The notes: a model not told the origin generated them from the sequence alone. 64,000 bases of DNA from an uncultured Prevotellaceae bacterium (GCA_900313615.1 OMRP01000011.1:1-64000), one strand, 5' to 3'. Shown: positions 51,168 to 60,169, counted from the stretch's first letter. Numbers and translations: made by a program.

Positions 51168-51665
51168 ATGAAGAAACTATTTTTGATGTTGATGCTGTGC
51201 GCACCTCTCTCACTCTTTGCACAGCAGAAGTTTGGACATGTGGATCTTGACAAGGTGATCCAGTCGTTGCCCGAATACACCACTGCCATGCAGGAACTGG
51301 AAGCCCTTGGCAAGCAATATGAGCAGGAGCTGACCGCTTCGCAGGCCGAGTTGCAGCGTTTGGCAGAAGAATACGACAAGACCAAGAGCACCCTCAGTGC
51401 CACCCAACAGCAGGAAAAGGAAGCCGACCTGCAGGAAAAATACCAGCGTATCTCCGAGCAGGCTCAGCAGAATCAGCAGGCGTTCCAGCGTGCCCAGCAA
51501 GAGAAGATGGCTCCTATCCAGCAGCGTGTGATGCAAGCCGTTGAGGCTGTAGGCAAAGCCGGTGGTTATGTCTACATCATGTCGAATGGTTCCCTTCCTT
51601 ATATCAACGATAGCATCAGCAAGGATGTGACAAGTGATGTGAAGGCTCAGCTGTCTAAGAAATAA
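51168..51665 (+). CDS. OmpH/Skp family periplasmic chaperone (second of three)
   Basis: A protein of 165 residues with signal peptide MKKLFLMLMLCAPLSLFAQ. The mature head is KFGHVDLDKVIQSLPEYTTA, and the long helical arms are very Gln-rich (EQAQQNQQAFQRAQQEK). The C-terminal strand segment (GGYVYIMSNGSLPYIN) completes the Skp core. Together with its neighbours it forms three related chaperone genes next to bamA; homotrimers or mixed trimers are both possible. A separate promoter box lies upstream. Confidence 0.92.
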   Translation: MKKLFLMLMLCAPLSLFAQQKFGHVDLDKVIQSLPEYTTAMQELEALGKQYEQELTASQAELQRLAEEYDKTKSTLSATQQQEKEADLQEKYQRISEQAQQNQQAFQRAQQEKMAPIQQRVMQAVEAVGKAGGYVYIMSNGSLPYINDSISKDVTSDVKAQLSKK

Positions 51666-51737
51666 TCATTTATACAACAACCATCCAGGGGCAGGCACTT
51701 CCATGCTTGCCCCTTGTTACACTTTTCCCGACACTAC

Positions 51738-52238
51738 ATGAAGAAATCATTTTGGTTATTGCTGCTCTTCCTCCTGCCTCTGACGATGCAGGCGCAGACA
51801 AAGATTGGCTTTTTCAGTCATGATGCGGTGTTGCGTGCCATGCCTGGTTATGCCGAGGCACAGTCATCTCTTGACAAGTTGCGCAGTCAGTATGATGCCG
51901 AGACCCAACGCGTGGAAGACGAGTTCAACCGCAAATACGAGGAGTTTTTGGAAGGTCAGCGTGATTTCGCGCCAACCATCCTACAGAAACGACAGACGGA
52001 GTTGCAGGAACTGATGGCGAAGAACATCCAGTTCCGTCAGGAAGCCGAGCGTTTGCTGAAGCAGGCGGAGCGTGATGCCCTCGTGCCGTTGAACAACAAA
52101 ATCAGCGAGGCTGTGAAAGCCCTCGGTAAGGAGCGCGGAATGATGTTCATCCTCAATACCGATGGTGATGCCTTGCAGTATGTGGATGCCGAGATGGGTG
52201 AGGATGTCACCAATGACATATTGAGCAGGTTGAGATGA
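51738..52238 (+). CDS. OmpH/Skp family periplasmic chaperone (third of three)
   Basis: A protein of 166 residues with signal peptide MKKSFWLLLLFLLPLTMQAQ and head KIGFFSHDAVLRAMPGYAEA. The helical arms are charged (VEDEFNRKYEEFLEGQRDF), and the end returns to strand (GMMFILNTDGDALQYV). The ATG at 51738 starts the signal; an earlier in-frame codon at 51714 was rejected. Its stop overlaps the murI start (ATGA at 52235-52238), so murI is translationally coupled to it. Confidence 0.92.
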   Translation: MKKSFWLLLLFLLPLTMQAQTKIGFFSHDAVLRAMPGYAEAQSSLDKLRSQYDAETQRVEDEFNRKYEEFLEGQRDFAPTILQKRQTELQELMAKNIQFRQEAERLLKQAERDALVPLNNKISEAVKALGKERGMMFILNTDGDALQYVDAEMGEDVTNDILSRLR

Positions 52239-53074
52239 TGGAATTGCCCTCGTCGCCCGGTCCTATAGGCATTTTTGACTCCGGTTATGGTGGTCTGACC
52301 ATCTTGCATGGTATCCGCCAACTGTTGCCCGAATACGATTATCTGTATTTGGGTGACAATGCCCGTGCCCCTTATGGACCCCGCTCTTTCGACGTCGTCT
52401 ATTCCTTCACCCGCCAGGCGGTGCTCAAACTCTTCGAGATGGGATGCCATTTGGTGATTCTCGGTTGCAACACGGCATCCGCCAAGGCGTTGCGTAGTAT
52501 TCAGCAGAACGACCTGCCGCAGTGGGACAGCCATCGCCGTGTGTTGGGCATTATCCGTCCCACGGCAGAGGTAATCGGTTCGCTCACCCAATCACGCCAT
52601 GTGGGTGTGTTGGCCACCGAGGGAACCATTAAGAGTAAGAGTTATGATTTGGAAATCACCAAGTTGCATCCTGATATCCATGTCACGGGAGTAGCCTGTC
52701 CTTTTTGGGTGCCTTTGGTGGAATACCATGAGGCCGACAGTCCAGGTGCCGACTATTTCGTGAAGAAACGCATCGATGAAGTGATGCGCAAAGACCCAGA
52801 GATTGACGCTTTGGTGCTGGGTTGCACCCATTACCCCTTGTTGATGCCGAAAATTGTGAAGTATCTACCCACGGGTGTGCGTATCATCCCACAAGGAGAG
52901 TTTGTGGCCAACAGTCTGCAACAGTATTTTGAGCGCCATCCCGATTTCGAGTGTCATTGCTCAAAGGGAGCCACGGTGCGTTATCTCACAACCGAAAACC
53001 CTGAGACGTTCAAGGAACAGGCCCAGGTGTTTTTACATGAAGACGTGTTGGTGGAACGAGTGGAGTTGGAATAA
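52235..53074 (+). CDS. murI: Glutamate racemase
   Basis: A protein of 279 residues that makes D-glutamate for peptidoglycan. IGIFDSGYGGLT near residues 10-21 supplies the first acid, LGCNTASA carries the first catalytic Cys (about 78), and VLGCTHYPLL the second (about 192). The start is coupled to the third skp-like gene by a 4-base overlap (a second ATG follows immediately at 52238). Ending the bamA-skp block with murI is common in the phylum. It converges with the LolE-like gene, with only 23 bases between the stops. Confidence 0.95.
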   Translation: MMELPSSPGPIGIFDSGYGGLTILHGIRQLLPEYDYLYLGDNARAPYGPRSFDVVYSFTRQAVLKLFEMGCHLVILGCNTASAKALRSIQQNDLPQWDSHRRVLGIIRPTAEVIGSLTQSRHVGVLATEGTIKSKSYDLEITKLHPDIHVTGVACPFWVPLVEYHEADSPGADYFVKKRIDEVMRKDPEIDALVLGCTHYPLLMPKIVKYLPTGVRIIPQGEFVANSLQQYFERHPDFECHCSKGATVRYLTTENPETFKEQAQVFLHEDVLVERVELE

Positions 53075-53097
53075 TCTCTTGCCTGTTGCTCCTTTTA

Positions 53098-54327
53098 TCA
53101 CAATAGTTTTTTGTTTAGTTGTCTCACGGGATACCACACCGCTATCCATCCCATGGCGATAACGGTGAAGAAGATGATGACGATATCCCAGAAATGAACG
53201 CTCACGGGATAGGCATCGACCACGAAGTTGCCGCTGCTGTCGCCCAGACTCACCACGCCGAACTGTTGCTGTATCCAACAGAGCAACAATCCACCGATGA
53301 TACCTAGTACGGCACCTGCCGTGGCTATCATACGTCCTTCGAACAAGAATATTTTTGAAATTTGTTTATCGTCAGCCCCTAGGTTGCGCAATGTCTGCAC
53401 ATCCTCTTTCTTGTCGATGATGAGCATGGAGAGTGAGCCGATGATATTGAAGCAGGCCACCAAGAGGATGAAACTGAGGAATACGTAAGCCAGCAGTTTC
53501 TCAATGTTCATGATATTGAACGTCTCGGCTTGCTGTTCGTAGCGATCCATCACTTTGTATTTATCGCCAGCAATACGCTCTATTTCTTTTTTCGTGCCAT
53601 CGATATTGGCGCCATCTTTCAGGCGCAGCTCCAATGATGAGAGCATACCCTGCTGTCCGAACAGGTTGCGTGCGAAAGCGATGGGTGCAAGCATGTAGTC
53701 GCGGTCGTACTTCGACTGTTGTACGTTGAACACCACGCCCGAAGAGATGAGCGAGTCGGTGACGAAGGCATCTTCGGGGTGAGCCATGTCAAGTTGTCCC
53801 TCACGTCGTGGTGCAAACAGATGGAGATCCCCCCTCCATTTCACGCCCAACCCCAGGTTCTGCGCCAGTTGGATGCCTGGCGTTCCGTATTGCAGGTTTG
53901 CCTTGGCCAGATTAAACTGTCCGTCGCCGTAGAGAATCTCCGTGATATGTGTAAGGTCGGCAAAGTTGTCGTCTACCCCCTTCACCTTTACCATGGCCTG
54001 GCGGTCGTCGTAAACAGCCATGGCCTGGTCCTCCACACACTCCGTAGCCACCTCAACCGCGGGCAGTGCCTTGATTTGTGTGAGGATGGGGTCGTCGGAT
54101 GGAGCGGTTTTTCCTTTCACGGGTACCACCTTGATTTGCGGGTCGAAGGACGTGAAGAACGATGCCACCAAGTCGTGAAACCCGTTGAACACGCTCAGCG
54201 TGACCACCAACGCCAACGTTCCCACAGCGACCCCAATCACGGAGATGCCGCTGATGATGTTGATGGCATGGGTGCTCTTTTTCGAGAACAGGTAGCGCCG
54301 TGCGATGAAAAACGGGAAATTGGGCAT
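53098..54327 (-). CDS. FtsX-like ABC permease (LolC/LolE type)
   Basis: A protein of 409 residues. The first helix follows FFIARRYLFSKKSTHAINIISG, a typical LolC/E start. A periplasmic MacB-like domain spans about 45-265, and three further helices lie at about 280-400 (LAYVFLSFILLVACFNIIGSL, and the closing VIIFFTVIAMGWIAVWY). LolCDE-type permeases release lipoproteins from the inner membrane toward the outer membrane. In Bacteroidales this gene usually follows rbfA, as here, with the ATPase encoded elsewhere. The specific cargo is inferred from the family. Confidence 0.88.
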   Translation of the reverse strand: MPNFPFFIARRYLFSKKSTHAINIISGISVIGVAVGTLALVVTLSVFNGFHDLVASFFTSFDPQIKVVPVKGKTAPSDDPILTQIKALPAVEVATECVEDQAMAVYDDRQAMVKVKGVDDNFADLTHITEILYGDGQFNLAKANLQYGTPGIQLAQNLGLGVKWRGDLHLFAPRREGQLDMAHPEDAFVTDSLISSGVVFNVQQSKYDRDYMLAPIAFARNLFGQQGMLSSLELRLKDGANIDGTKKEIERIAGDKYKVMDRYEQQAETFNIMNIEKLLAYVFLSFILLVACFNIIGSLSMLIIDKKEDVQTLRNLGADDKQISKIFLFEGRMIATAGAVLGIIGGLLLCWIQQQFGVVSLGDSSGNFVVDAYPVSVHFWDIVIIFFTVIAMGWIAVWYPVRQLNKKLL

Positions 54328-54329
54328 TT

Positions 54330-54352
54330 TTTAGGAGTCTAGGAGTTTGGAC
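54330..54352. repeat. AGGAGTCTAGGAGTTTGG short repeat in the rbfA-permease gap
   Basis: A short copy of the GGAGTC/GGAGTT family also seen at 4266-4303 and inside miaB. Confidence 0.55.
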
Positions 54353-54357
54353 GATGG

Positions 54358-54723
54358 TTAGTGGGGTTCCTTGCTACTTTTTTCTTCTCCCTTCTTCAAC
54401 AGTTCGTCGATATGCTCGATGTAGTCGAGTGAGTCGTCGATGAAGAACCTCAGTTCGGGAATGATACGCAGTTGGTTGCGCACGCGCGTACCTAATTCAT
54501 ATCGTATGGTGCGTGCGTTGTTGTTTACGTTCTGCAATATTTCCTCACCTCGTTCCGAAGGGAACACACTCAGGTAAGCAGTGCAGATGCTCAGGTCGGG
54601 TGAAATGCGGCAGCGTGTCACGCTCACCATCACCCCGTGCATCATGCGTGTCTGCGATTGGAAGATGAGGCTTAGTTCCTTCTGCAGCAGTCGTGCTATT
54701 CTGTTTTGTCTTGTCTCTTGCAT
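54358..54723 (-). CDS. rbfA: Ribosome-binding factor A
   Basis: A protein of 121 residues; RbfA helps mature the 30S subunit (16S rRNA 5' end) and is needed at low temperature. The KH-like core is visible: RIARLLQKELSLIFQ, then VSVTRCRISPDLSICTAYLSVFP and LGTRVRNQLRIIPELRFFIDDSLDYIEHIDELL. The Lys/Ser/Glu tail is short. It lies 30 bases upstream of the LolE-like gene on the same strand. The leader upstream is made of GGGAGTTAAAAT repeats. Confidence 0.95.
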   Translation of the reverse strand: MQETRQNRIARLLQKELSLIFQSQTRMMHGVMVSVTRCRISPDLSICTAYLSVFPSERGEEILQNVNNNARTIRYELGTRVRNQLRIIPELRFFIDDSLDYIEHIDELLKKGEEKSSKEPH

Positions 54724-54726
54724 GTT

Positions 54727-55040
54727 TTTTACTTTTTTAATTGGGAGTTTCTTTAATAGGGAGTTAAAATGGGAGTTTTTTCTTAATAGGGAGTTAAAAT
54801 GGGAGTTAATTCGCTTCGCTCATGGAAGTTAAATTGGGAGTTAAATTGGGAGTTAAAATGGACATTACTCCGCCTACTATTTTTACTTTTTTACTCTTTT
54901 ACCTTTCAAAGCTATTGTCCAGCACGAAGTGCTTAACTTCCTTTTATAACTTCCTCTTTTACTTCCTCTTTTTACTACCTTTATTACTTCCTTTTTTACT
55001 TCTTTTTATTACTTCCTATTCTACTTCCTTTTTTTATTAC
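54727..55040. repeat. GGGAGTTAAAAT and TTACTTCC tandem tracts
   Basis: 54734-54862 repeats TGGGAGTTAAAAT, and 54885-55040 repeats (T)nACTTCCT/CTTTTTAC. Together they fill about 310 of the 421 bases between the divergent rbfA and aroQ genes. No gene is credible here. Confidence 0.85.
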
Positions 55041-55041
55041 G

Positions 55042-55117
55042 GCTGCGAAGTTACTGCTTTTTATTGGAAAAGCCAAATACATTTTGCAGTTACGTGGAAA
55101 AATTGTAACTTCGCAGC
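55042..55117. promoter_or_regulatory. Divergent promoter pair inside a 13-bp inverted repeat (rbfA / aroQ)
   Basis: GCTGCGAAGTTAC (55042-55054) and GTAACTTCGCAGC (55105-55117) are exact inverted copies. Each contains a -7-like TAACTTCG reading outward (one base off TAnnTTTG), leftward to rbfA and rightward to aroQ. The symmetry fits two matched promoters or a shared operator. Confidence 0.55.
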
Positions 55118-55144
55118 GGATTCATCATTTTACTCATACATGTT

Positions 55145-55576
55145 ATGAACATACTCATTATCAATGGTCCCAACCTCAATCTGTTGGGACAACGCGAACC
55201 GGGCATCTATGGGAGTGAGTCGTTTGAGGCATATTTGCCGCAGTTACGCGAACGCTATCCTGACATCGAAATAAGTTATTACCAAAGCAATGTCGAAGGT
55301 GAACTGATCAATGAGATGCAGCGTCAGGGATTTACCGTCGACGGTATCGTCATGAATGCCGGTGCGTATACCCATACCAGTGTGGCGCTGCACGACTGCA
55401 TCCGCTCCATCAAAGCCCCTGTGGTGGAGGTGCATATCAGCAATGTTCACCAGCGTGAGCCGTTCCGCCACGTGTCACTCATCAGTGCCGCGTGCAAGGG
55501 TGTCATCTGTGGTTTCGGTCTCGACAGTTATCGTCTGGCCATCGAGGCATTGAAAGGTATAAATGTAAAAGGGTAA
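55145..55576 (+). CDS. aroQ: Type II 3-dehydroquinate dehydratase
   Basis: A protein of 143 residues, third step of the shikimate pathway (dehydroquinate to dehydroshikimate). The active-site blocks are complete: INGPNLNLLGQREPGIYG with the lid Arg and Tyr, QSNVEGELIN, NAGAYTHTSVALHD, and VEVHISNVHQREPFRH with the catalytic His. It is the first gene of a co-oriented set with an O-methyltransferase and xerD. The sequence from its stop to the next gene is a GGTAAAAA repeat. Confidence 0.96.
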   Translation: MNILIINGPNLNLLGQREPGIYGSESFEAYLPQLRERYPDIEISYYQSNVEGELINEMQRQGFTVDGIVMNAGAYTHTSVALHDCIRSIKAPVVEVHISNVHQREPFRHVSLISAACKGVICGFGLDSYRLAIEALKGINVKG

Positions 55577-55592
55577 AAAGGTAAAAAGGGGA
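55560..55592. repeat. GGTAAAAA short-period tract
   Basis: AAAGGGTAAAAAGGTAAAAAGGGG covers the end of aroQ (last codons G and stop) and the start of the gap. It is of the 413-452 family. Confidence 0.65.
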
Positions 55593-55601
55593 AGGGAAAA
55601 A

Positions 55602-56240
55602 GTGCTAGAAAAAGTGCAGGACCAGTACATCGCAGAACATATCGACCCTGAGGATGACTACCTCTACCGTCTTTACCGTGCCACCAACATTCATCTTTTG
55701 GCAGGGCGCATGGCCAGCGGTCATTTGCAAGGTCGTGTGCTTCGAATGTTGGTACGCATGATTCGTCCCCGCAATATTCTCGAGGTGGGCACTTTTAGTG
55801 GTTACAGCGCCATCAGCATGGCTCAGGGCCTAGATGATGGTGGACAGGTGTATACCTTTGAGATAGACGACGAGTTGGAGGATTTCACCCGACCATGGAT
55901 AGAAGGATCGTCGGTGGCAGACAAGATACGTTTTATCATCGGCGATGCGCTGACCGAGGCACCTCGGTTGGGTGTGACATTCGATATGGCCTTCCTCGAT
56001 GGCGACAAACGCACTTATGTGGAAGCCTATGAGATGGCGATGGGTGTTGTCCGCCCCGGAGGGTTCATCCTCGCCGACAACACATTGTGGGACGGTCATG
56101 TGGTAGATGAACATTATGACCATGACCCGCAAACCATCGGCATCCGCCGTTTCAACGACCATGTGGCCTCCGACAGCAGGGTGGAGAAGGTGATACTGCC
56201 TTTGCGTGACGGTTTGACCCTCATACACATCATGCCATGA
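55602..56240 (+). CDS. SAM-dependent O-methyltransferase (family 3, COMT-like)
   Basis: A protein of 212 residues from a GTG start (MLEKVQDQYIAEH); the GGGAAGGG purine run before it can serve as ribosome site. SAM motif I is EVGTFSGYSAISMA (about 59-72), VYTFEIDDEL holds the ribose-binding acid, and FLDGDKRTY and LADNTLWDG are family metal and substrate segments. These cation-dependent enzymes methylate catechol-like hydroxyls; the substrate here is unknown. The stop overlaps the xerD start (ATGA at 56237-56240). Confidence 0.9.
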   Translation: MLEKVQDQYIAEHIDPEDDYLYRLYRATNIHLLAGRMASGHLQGRVLRMLVRMIRPRNILEVGTFSGYSAISMAQGLDDGGQVYTFEIDDELEDFTRPWIEGSSVADKIRFIIGDALTEAPRLGVTFDMAFLDGDKRTYVEAYEMAMGVVRPGGFILADNTLWDGHVVDEHYDHDPQTIGIRRFNDHVASDSRVEKVILPLRDGLTLIHIMP

Positions 56241-57181
56241 ACGAACAGCCGACGACACAGGGAACACAATCATCCGTGGTGGCTCGTTATCGCCGATACC
56301 TACGCCTGCAACGCAACTACTCGCCCAACACCCTTGAGGCGTATATGCGCGATGTGGACAAATTGTTGCAATTCCTGCGTCAGGAAAAAGTCAACCCCAT
56401 AGAGGCTCAACTTGACGACCTTCGTCATTTTGCCGCCGCACTCTACGATCTGGGCATTGGGGCTCGTTCGCAGTGCCGTATCCTAAGTGGTGTGCGCTCT
56501 TTCTACCGCTATCTCCTGACTGATGGGTATATCGATAATGACCCTACCGAACTGTTGGAGTCGCCACAGTTAGGTGCCCATCTACCCGAGGTGCTTTCCA
56601 CCGAGGAGGTGGACCAAATCGAGTCAGCCATCGACCTGTCGAAATGGGAGGGACACCGCAACCGTGCCATCATAGAAACCTTGTTCAGTTGCGGGTTGCG
56701 CGTTTCAGAACTCGTGAATCTCAAGCTCTCTGACCTCTATCTCGATGAGCGTTTCCTGCGTGTCATGGGCAAGGGGAGCAAGGAACGTCTAGTGCCCATG
56801 TCGCCCCGCGTCATCGACGAGTTGGGTTTTTGGTTTCAGTACCGTCAGGCCATGGACATCAAACCAGGCGAGGAAGATTATGTCTTTTTGAACCGCCGGG
56901 GGGCACATCTCACCCGCACGATGATTCTCATCATGGTGAAACGCCTCGGTAGTGAGGCGGGTATCACCAAGACCATCAGTCCCCATACCTTCCGCCACAG
57001 TTTCGCCACGGCATTGCTCGAAGGTGGCGCCGACCTCAGGGCCATACAGGCCATGCTCGGCCATGAGAGCATTGCCACCACCGAAATCTACACCCATATC
57101 GACATGGCCAGCCTACGTCGTGAGATAGAAGAACACCATCCAAGAAATATCACATCCAAAATTTCTAATACTGATGAATAA
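56237..57181 (+). CDS. xerD: Site-specific tyrosine recombinase XerD
   Basis: A protein of 314 residues. An N-terminal SAM-like core-binding domain (about 15-100, YRRYLRLQRNYSPNTLEAYMRDV) precedes the catalytic domain with all six residues in place: Arg in CGLRVSELVNL, Lys in GKGSKERLVP, His-x-x-Arg in HTFRHSFATAL, His in GHESIATTEIY and the nucleophilic Tyr in IYTH. It resolves chromosome dimers at dif together with XerC. The start overlaps the methyltransferase stop, and its end overlaps the CHAT gene by 8 bases. No sign of phage or integron context. Confidence 0.95.
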   Translation: MNEQPTTQGTQSSVVARYRRYLRLQRNYSPNTLEAYMRDVDKLLQFLRQEKVNPIEAQLDDLRHFAAALYDLGIGARSQCRILSGVRSFYRYLLTDGYIDNDPTELLESPQLGAHLPEVLSTEEVDQIESAIDLSKWEGHRNRAIIETLFSCGLRVSELVNLKLSDLYLDERFLRVMGKGSKERLVPMSPRVIDELGFWFQYRQAMDIKPGEEDYVFLNRRGAHLTRTMILIMVKRLGSEAGITKTISPHTFRHSFATALLEGGADLRAIQAMLGHESIATTEIYTHIDMASLRREIEEHHPRNITSKISNTDE

Positions 57182-60086
57182 GACCTTTTTTATCTTGATG
57201 ACAGTGGTGTTGTATTTGATGCCGCTGAGCGTCAAGGCACAAATCGAAGATGATCCTTTAGCCGGACAGCAATTGAATACCCGTCTTGATACTTTGTTGT
57301 ATACCCTGCGGCAATATGGGGATGGCCCCCGTGACACTACCTATGCAGAGTTGATTAACACCATTGCCGTGGAGTATGTCGATAAAGAGAAATACCAAGA
57401 AGCACTGCCTTATGCTCTTCAGGCAGCAGCGTTATACAAGACGTTGAATTGTCCGGAAGAACAGGTCGAGGCCATTGAAAATGTAGCAGTGACCTACTAT
57501 TGGATGTATGACTATCCCAGCGCTATCGTATGGGAGGAACAGGCCGTGGATTTGTATAGACGGTTGATGCCCGATAAGAAGGAAGAGTTGGCTTATGCAC
57601 TTAACCTATTGTCCATTTACCATGTGGAAGCCCATCAACTGGAAGGAACCGTGGAACTGTTGGAAGAGTCGGCTGCTATTTATAAAGAACTTTATGGAGA
57701 GAATAGCATGGAGTATGCGCGTAGTCTGGCCAACCTCGGTGTCACCCTTTCCAACTATGGTCGTGAAGTGGAAGGCTTGGCGTATTTTGAACGCTCATTG
57801 GGCATCTTAGGCATTGTCTTGGGTGAAGAGTCCGATGATTATATACACACTGCCCTGAATCTCGCCGCCGCATTCAACGAGATGTCTTTCTACGAAAAAG
57901 CCGTTAAAATTTGCGAGAAAGTGGAGCGTGTCATGGAGAGGAAGGAGATAGGCACCAAAGAGCAGTCCATGTGTAAGAATTATCTCGCTCGGGCATACAA
58001 TGGTTTGGGCTATGATGACAAGGCCGTTGAAATAGAAGAGCAAGAGGTAGCCCTGCTCCACAGTACCCGGAAGGAAACCGACCTTGAATACATCACGGCG
58101 CTGCATAATCTGGCCGTTTACCTGATGTCGTCAGACCTAGCCAGGTCGCTTGACTTGGAGCTCAAGGTGTTGGACCTCAGAAAGCGTCTTCTTGGCGAAA
58201 GCCATATCCTTACCATCGGTTCACGAAATGTGTTGGCCCAGATATATAGTAGGATGGGAGATAATGATAAGGCAGAGGATTTGGCCAAGGGGTCGTTGGC
58301 TTTGGTGGTAAACCATTATGGCAAGACCGGACAGTATTATCCTTCCGTACTATATAATTATGGTGCTTTCTCATTTCTGAACGGTCATTATGACAACACC
58401 GTAGATGCCATGTCGAATTATGTGAATTATTCATCAGGCATGATTCTTGAATATTTCACAGGGCTTAATGCAGGTAACCGCCATGATTTTTGGAATAAAT
58501 ACGCGAAAGTGTTTACCCGCGAGTTGCCTTATTTTACCTATTATTCCGGTGATGGCCGCTTTGCCCCCGTCCTCTACGATGGCATGTTGCTCTCCAAAGG
58601 TCTCCTTTTGAGTGCCGACACCCAACTCAGGGAAACCATCCTGAATAGTGGCGATACCGTATTGCTGGCCACCTATGAACGGTTGAATGACATGCGCGAC
58701 CAAATGGAAAAGGCCTATGCCCAAGCGGCACAGGGCGACACGACGGTAAATGTCGACTCCTTGGCACAACTTGTTGACCAACAAGAGCAACTATTGGTAC
58801 GGCAGTCGGCTGCTGTTGGCGATTTCACCAAAAACCTCCGCGTGAAGTGGCAGGATGTGCAAGCGGCATTGAAACCCGAAGATTTGGCCATTGAATTTGT
58901 CCGTTGCCCCATAAATAACGACAGCGTGGTGTATCTGGCGGTCACCTTGAGGGCCGACAGTCGCCAACCTGCCGTTTACCGACTCTTTGAGGAGAAAGAA
59001 ATTGCCAATATGAGTTATGACGATGGACAGATAGCCACCCGTCTGTTCGAGCCTTTGGCAGGTGAGTTGGATGGTATCAGCAACATCTATTTCTCGCCCG
59101 ACGGCGAGCTGTACAACAAAGCCATTGAGAATCTTCCTGCGGGCTATCGTGGATTGTATCTTTCCGATTTATGGAATTTTTACCGGTTGTCATCCACGCG
59201 TGAGTTGGCCATCCAGCACCATACTTCGAAGGCAGGCAATGCCGTCGTTTATGGGGGCATACGTTATGATGCGGATGTGAACCGCATGGCCGCCAACAGT
59301 CCTTATGTCAGCCAGCGGAGTCGTTCCTTGGATGACATGCCTTTGGTTGCCGATTCGCTCCATCTGCGTGCTGGCGCTTTTTATCTGCCCGCCACAAAGA
59401 CCGAAGCCGAAGGGGTGGAGAAGACTCTCTCCGCTCATCATATTTCCACACTATTGAAAACAGACACCCTAGCCACCGAGAGGTCCTTCAAGGAACTGTC
59501 GGGCCAAGGCATAGGGATGCTTCATGTGGCTACGCATGGGTTCTATTGGACGGAGCGTGAAGCCACGAAGATGAGCAAGATGTCGTTTCTGCAACAAACA
59601 AGCGGACGGTCCGCCGATTCCGAGGACAAGATGCTCACCCGTTCCGGTCTGCTTTTCGCAGGAGCCAACCACGTATTGAAAGGTCGTACTTTGCCCGAGG
59701 CCATCGACGATGGTATCCTCACAGCCAAGGAGATATCACAGATGGACCTGCGCGGTCTTGATTTGGTGGTGCTCTCGGCTTGTCAGACAGGACTGGGCGA
59801 AATCAAGGGAGACGGAGTCTTTGGTCTGCAGCGAGGATTCAAGAAAGCCGGTGCCAACACCCTGCTCATGACACTTTGGAAAGTGGACGATGATGCCACA
59901 CGTCTATTGATGACCCGTTTCTATGAACTGTTGATGTCGGGCCATAAGAAAAACGTAGCCTTGCGTATGGCTCAACATGCTGTCCGCACCTATACCGTTG
60001 GGGGAGACCCATCCTCTGCCGAGAGTCATCCCTATGAAGCCCCACAATTCTGGGCTGCCTTCATCTTGTTGGACGCACTGGATTGA
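57174..60086 (+). CDS. Secreted TPR-CHAT protein (caspase-like peptidase)
   Basis: A protein of 970 residues with signal peptide MNKTFFILMTVVLYLMPLSVKAQ, so it is exported. Residues ~55-430 are tetratricopeptide repeats (YALNLLSIYHVEAHQLEGT, YARSLANLGVTLSNYGREVE), ~440-690 a helical middle with DQMEKAYAQAA, and ~700-970 a CHAT domain. The catalytic pair is H788 in HVATHGF and C870 in LSACQTGLGE; both sit in normal context. CHAT proteins are caspase-like proteases, some activated through their TPR part. The gene overlaps xerD by 8 bases and is followed by a secreted M16 peptidase. Target and trigger are unknown. Confidence 0.9.
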   Translation: MNKTFFILMTVVLYLMPLSVKAQIEDDPLAGQQLNTRLDTLLYTLRQYGDGPRDTTYAELINTIAVEYVDKEKYQEALPYALQAAALYKTLNCPEEQVEAIENVAVTYYWMYDYPSAIVWEEQAVDLYRRLMPDKKEELAYALNLLSIYHVEAHQLEGTVELLEESAAIYKELYGENSMEYARSLANLGVTLSNYGREVEGLAYFERSLGILGIVLGEESDDYIHTALNLAAAFNEMSFYEKAVKICEKVERVMERKEIGTKEQSMCKNYLARAYNGLGYDDKAVEIEEQEVALLHSTRKETDLEYITALHNLAVYLMSSDLARSLDLELKVLDLRKRLLGESHILTIGSRNVLAQIYSRMGDNDKAEDLAKGSLALVVNHYGKTGQYYPSVLYNYGAFSFLNGHYDNTVDAMSNYVNYSSGMILEYFTGLNAGNRHDFWNKYAKVFTRELPYFTYYSGDGRFAPVLYDGMLLSKGLLLSADTQLRETILNSGDTVLLATYERLNDMRDQMEKAYAQAAQGDTTVNVDSLAQLVDQQEQLLVRQSAAVGDFTKNLRVKWQDVQAALKPEDLAIEFVRCPINNDSVVYLAVTLRADSRQPAVYRLFEEKEIANMSYDDGQIATRLFEPLAGELDGISNIYFSPDGELYNKAIENLPAGYRGLYLSDLWNFYRLSSTRELAIQHHTSKAGNAVVYGGIRYDADVNRMAANSPYVSQRSRSLDDMPLVADSLHLRAGAFYLPATKTEAEGVEKTLSAHHISTLLKTDTLATERSFKELSGQGIGMLHVATHGFYWTEREATKMSKMSFLQQTSGRSADSEDKMLTRSGLLFAGANHVLKGRTLPEAIDDGILTAKEISQMDLRGLDLVVLSACQTGLGEIKGDGVFGLQRGFKKAGANTLLMTLWKVDDDATRLLMTRFYELLMSGHKKNVALRMAQHAVRTYTVGGDPSSAESHPYEAPQFWAAFILLDALD

Positions 60087-60169
60087 AACAAGAGGAGCGT
60101 ATGACAGAATGAAAAGCTGATTTCTTCAAATGATAGCCATTATTTTTTGGCATTTCCCTCGTTTATCAG

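Noticed and set aside
56237-57181. Integrase of a mobile element
   Set aside because: The protein is full-length XerD in a housekeeping operon with overlapping genes; no att repeats, tRNA or cargo genes are nearby.
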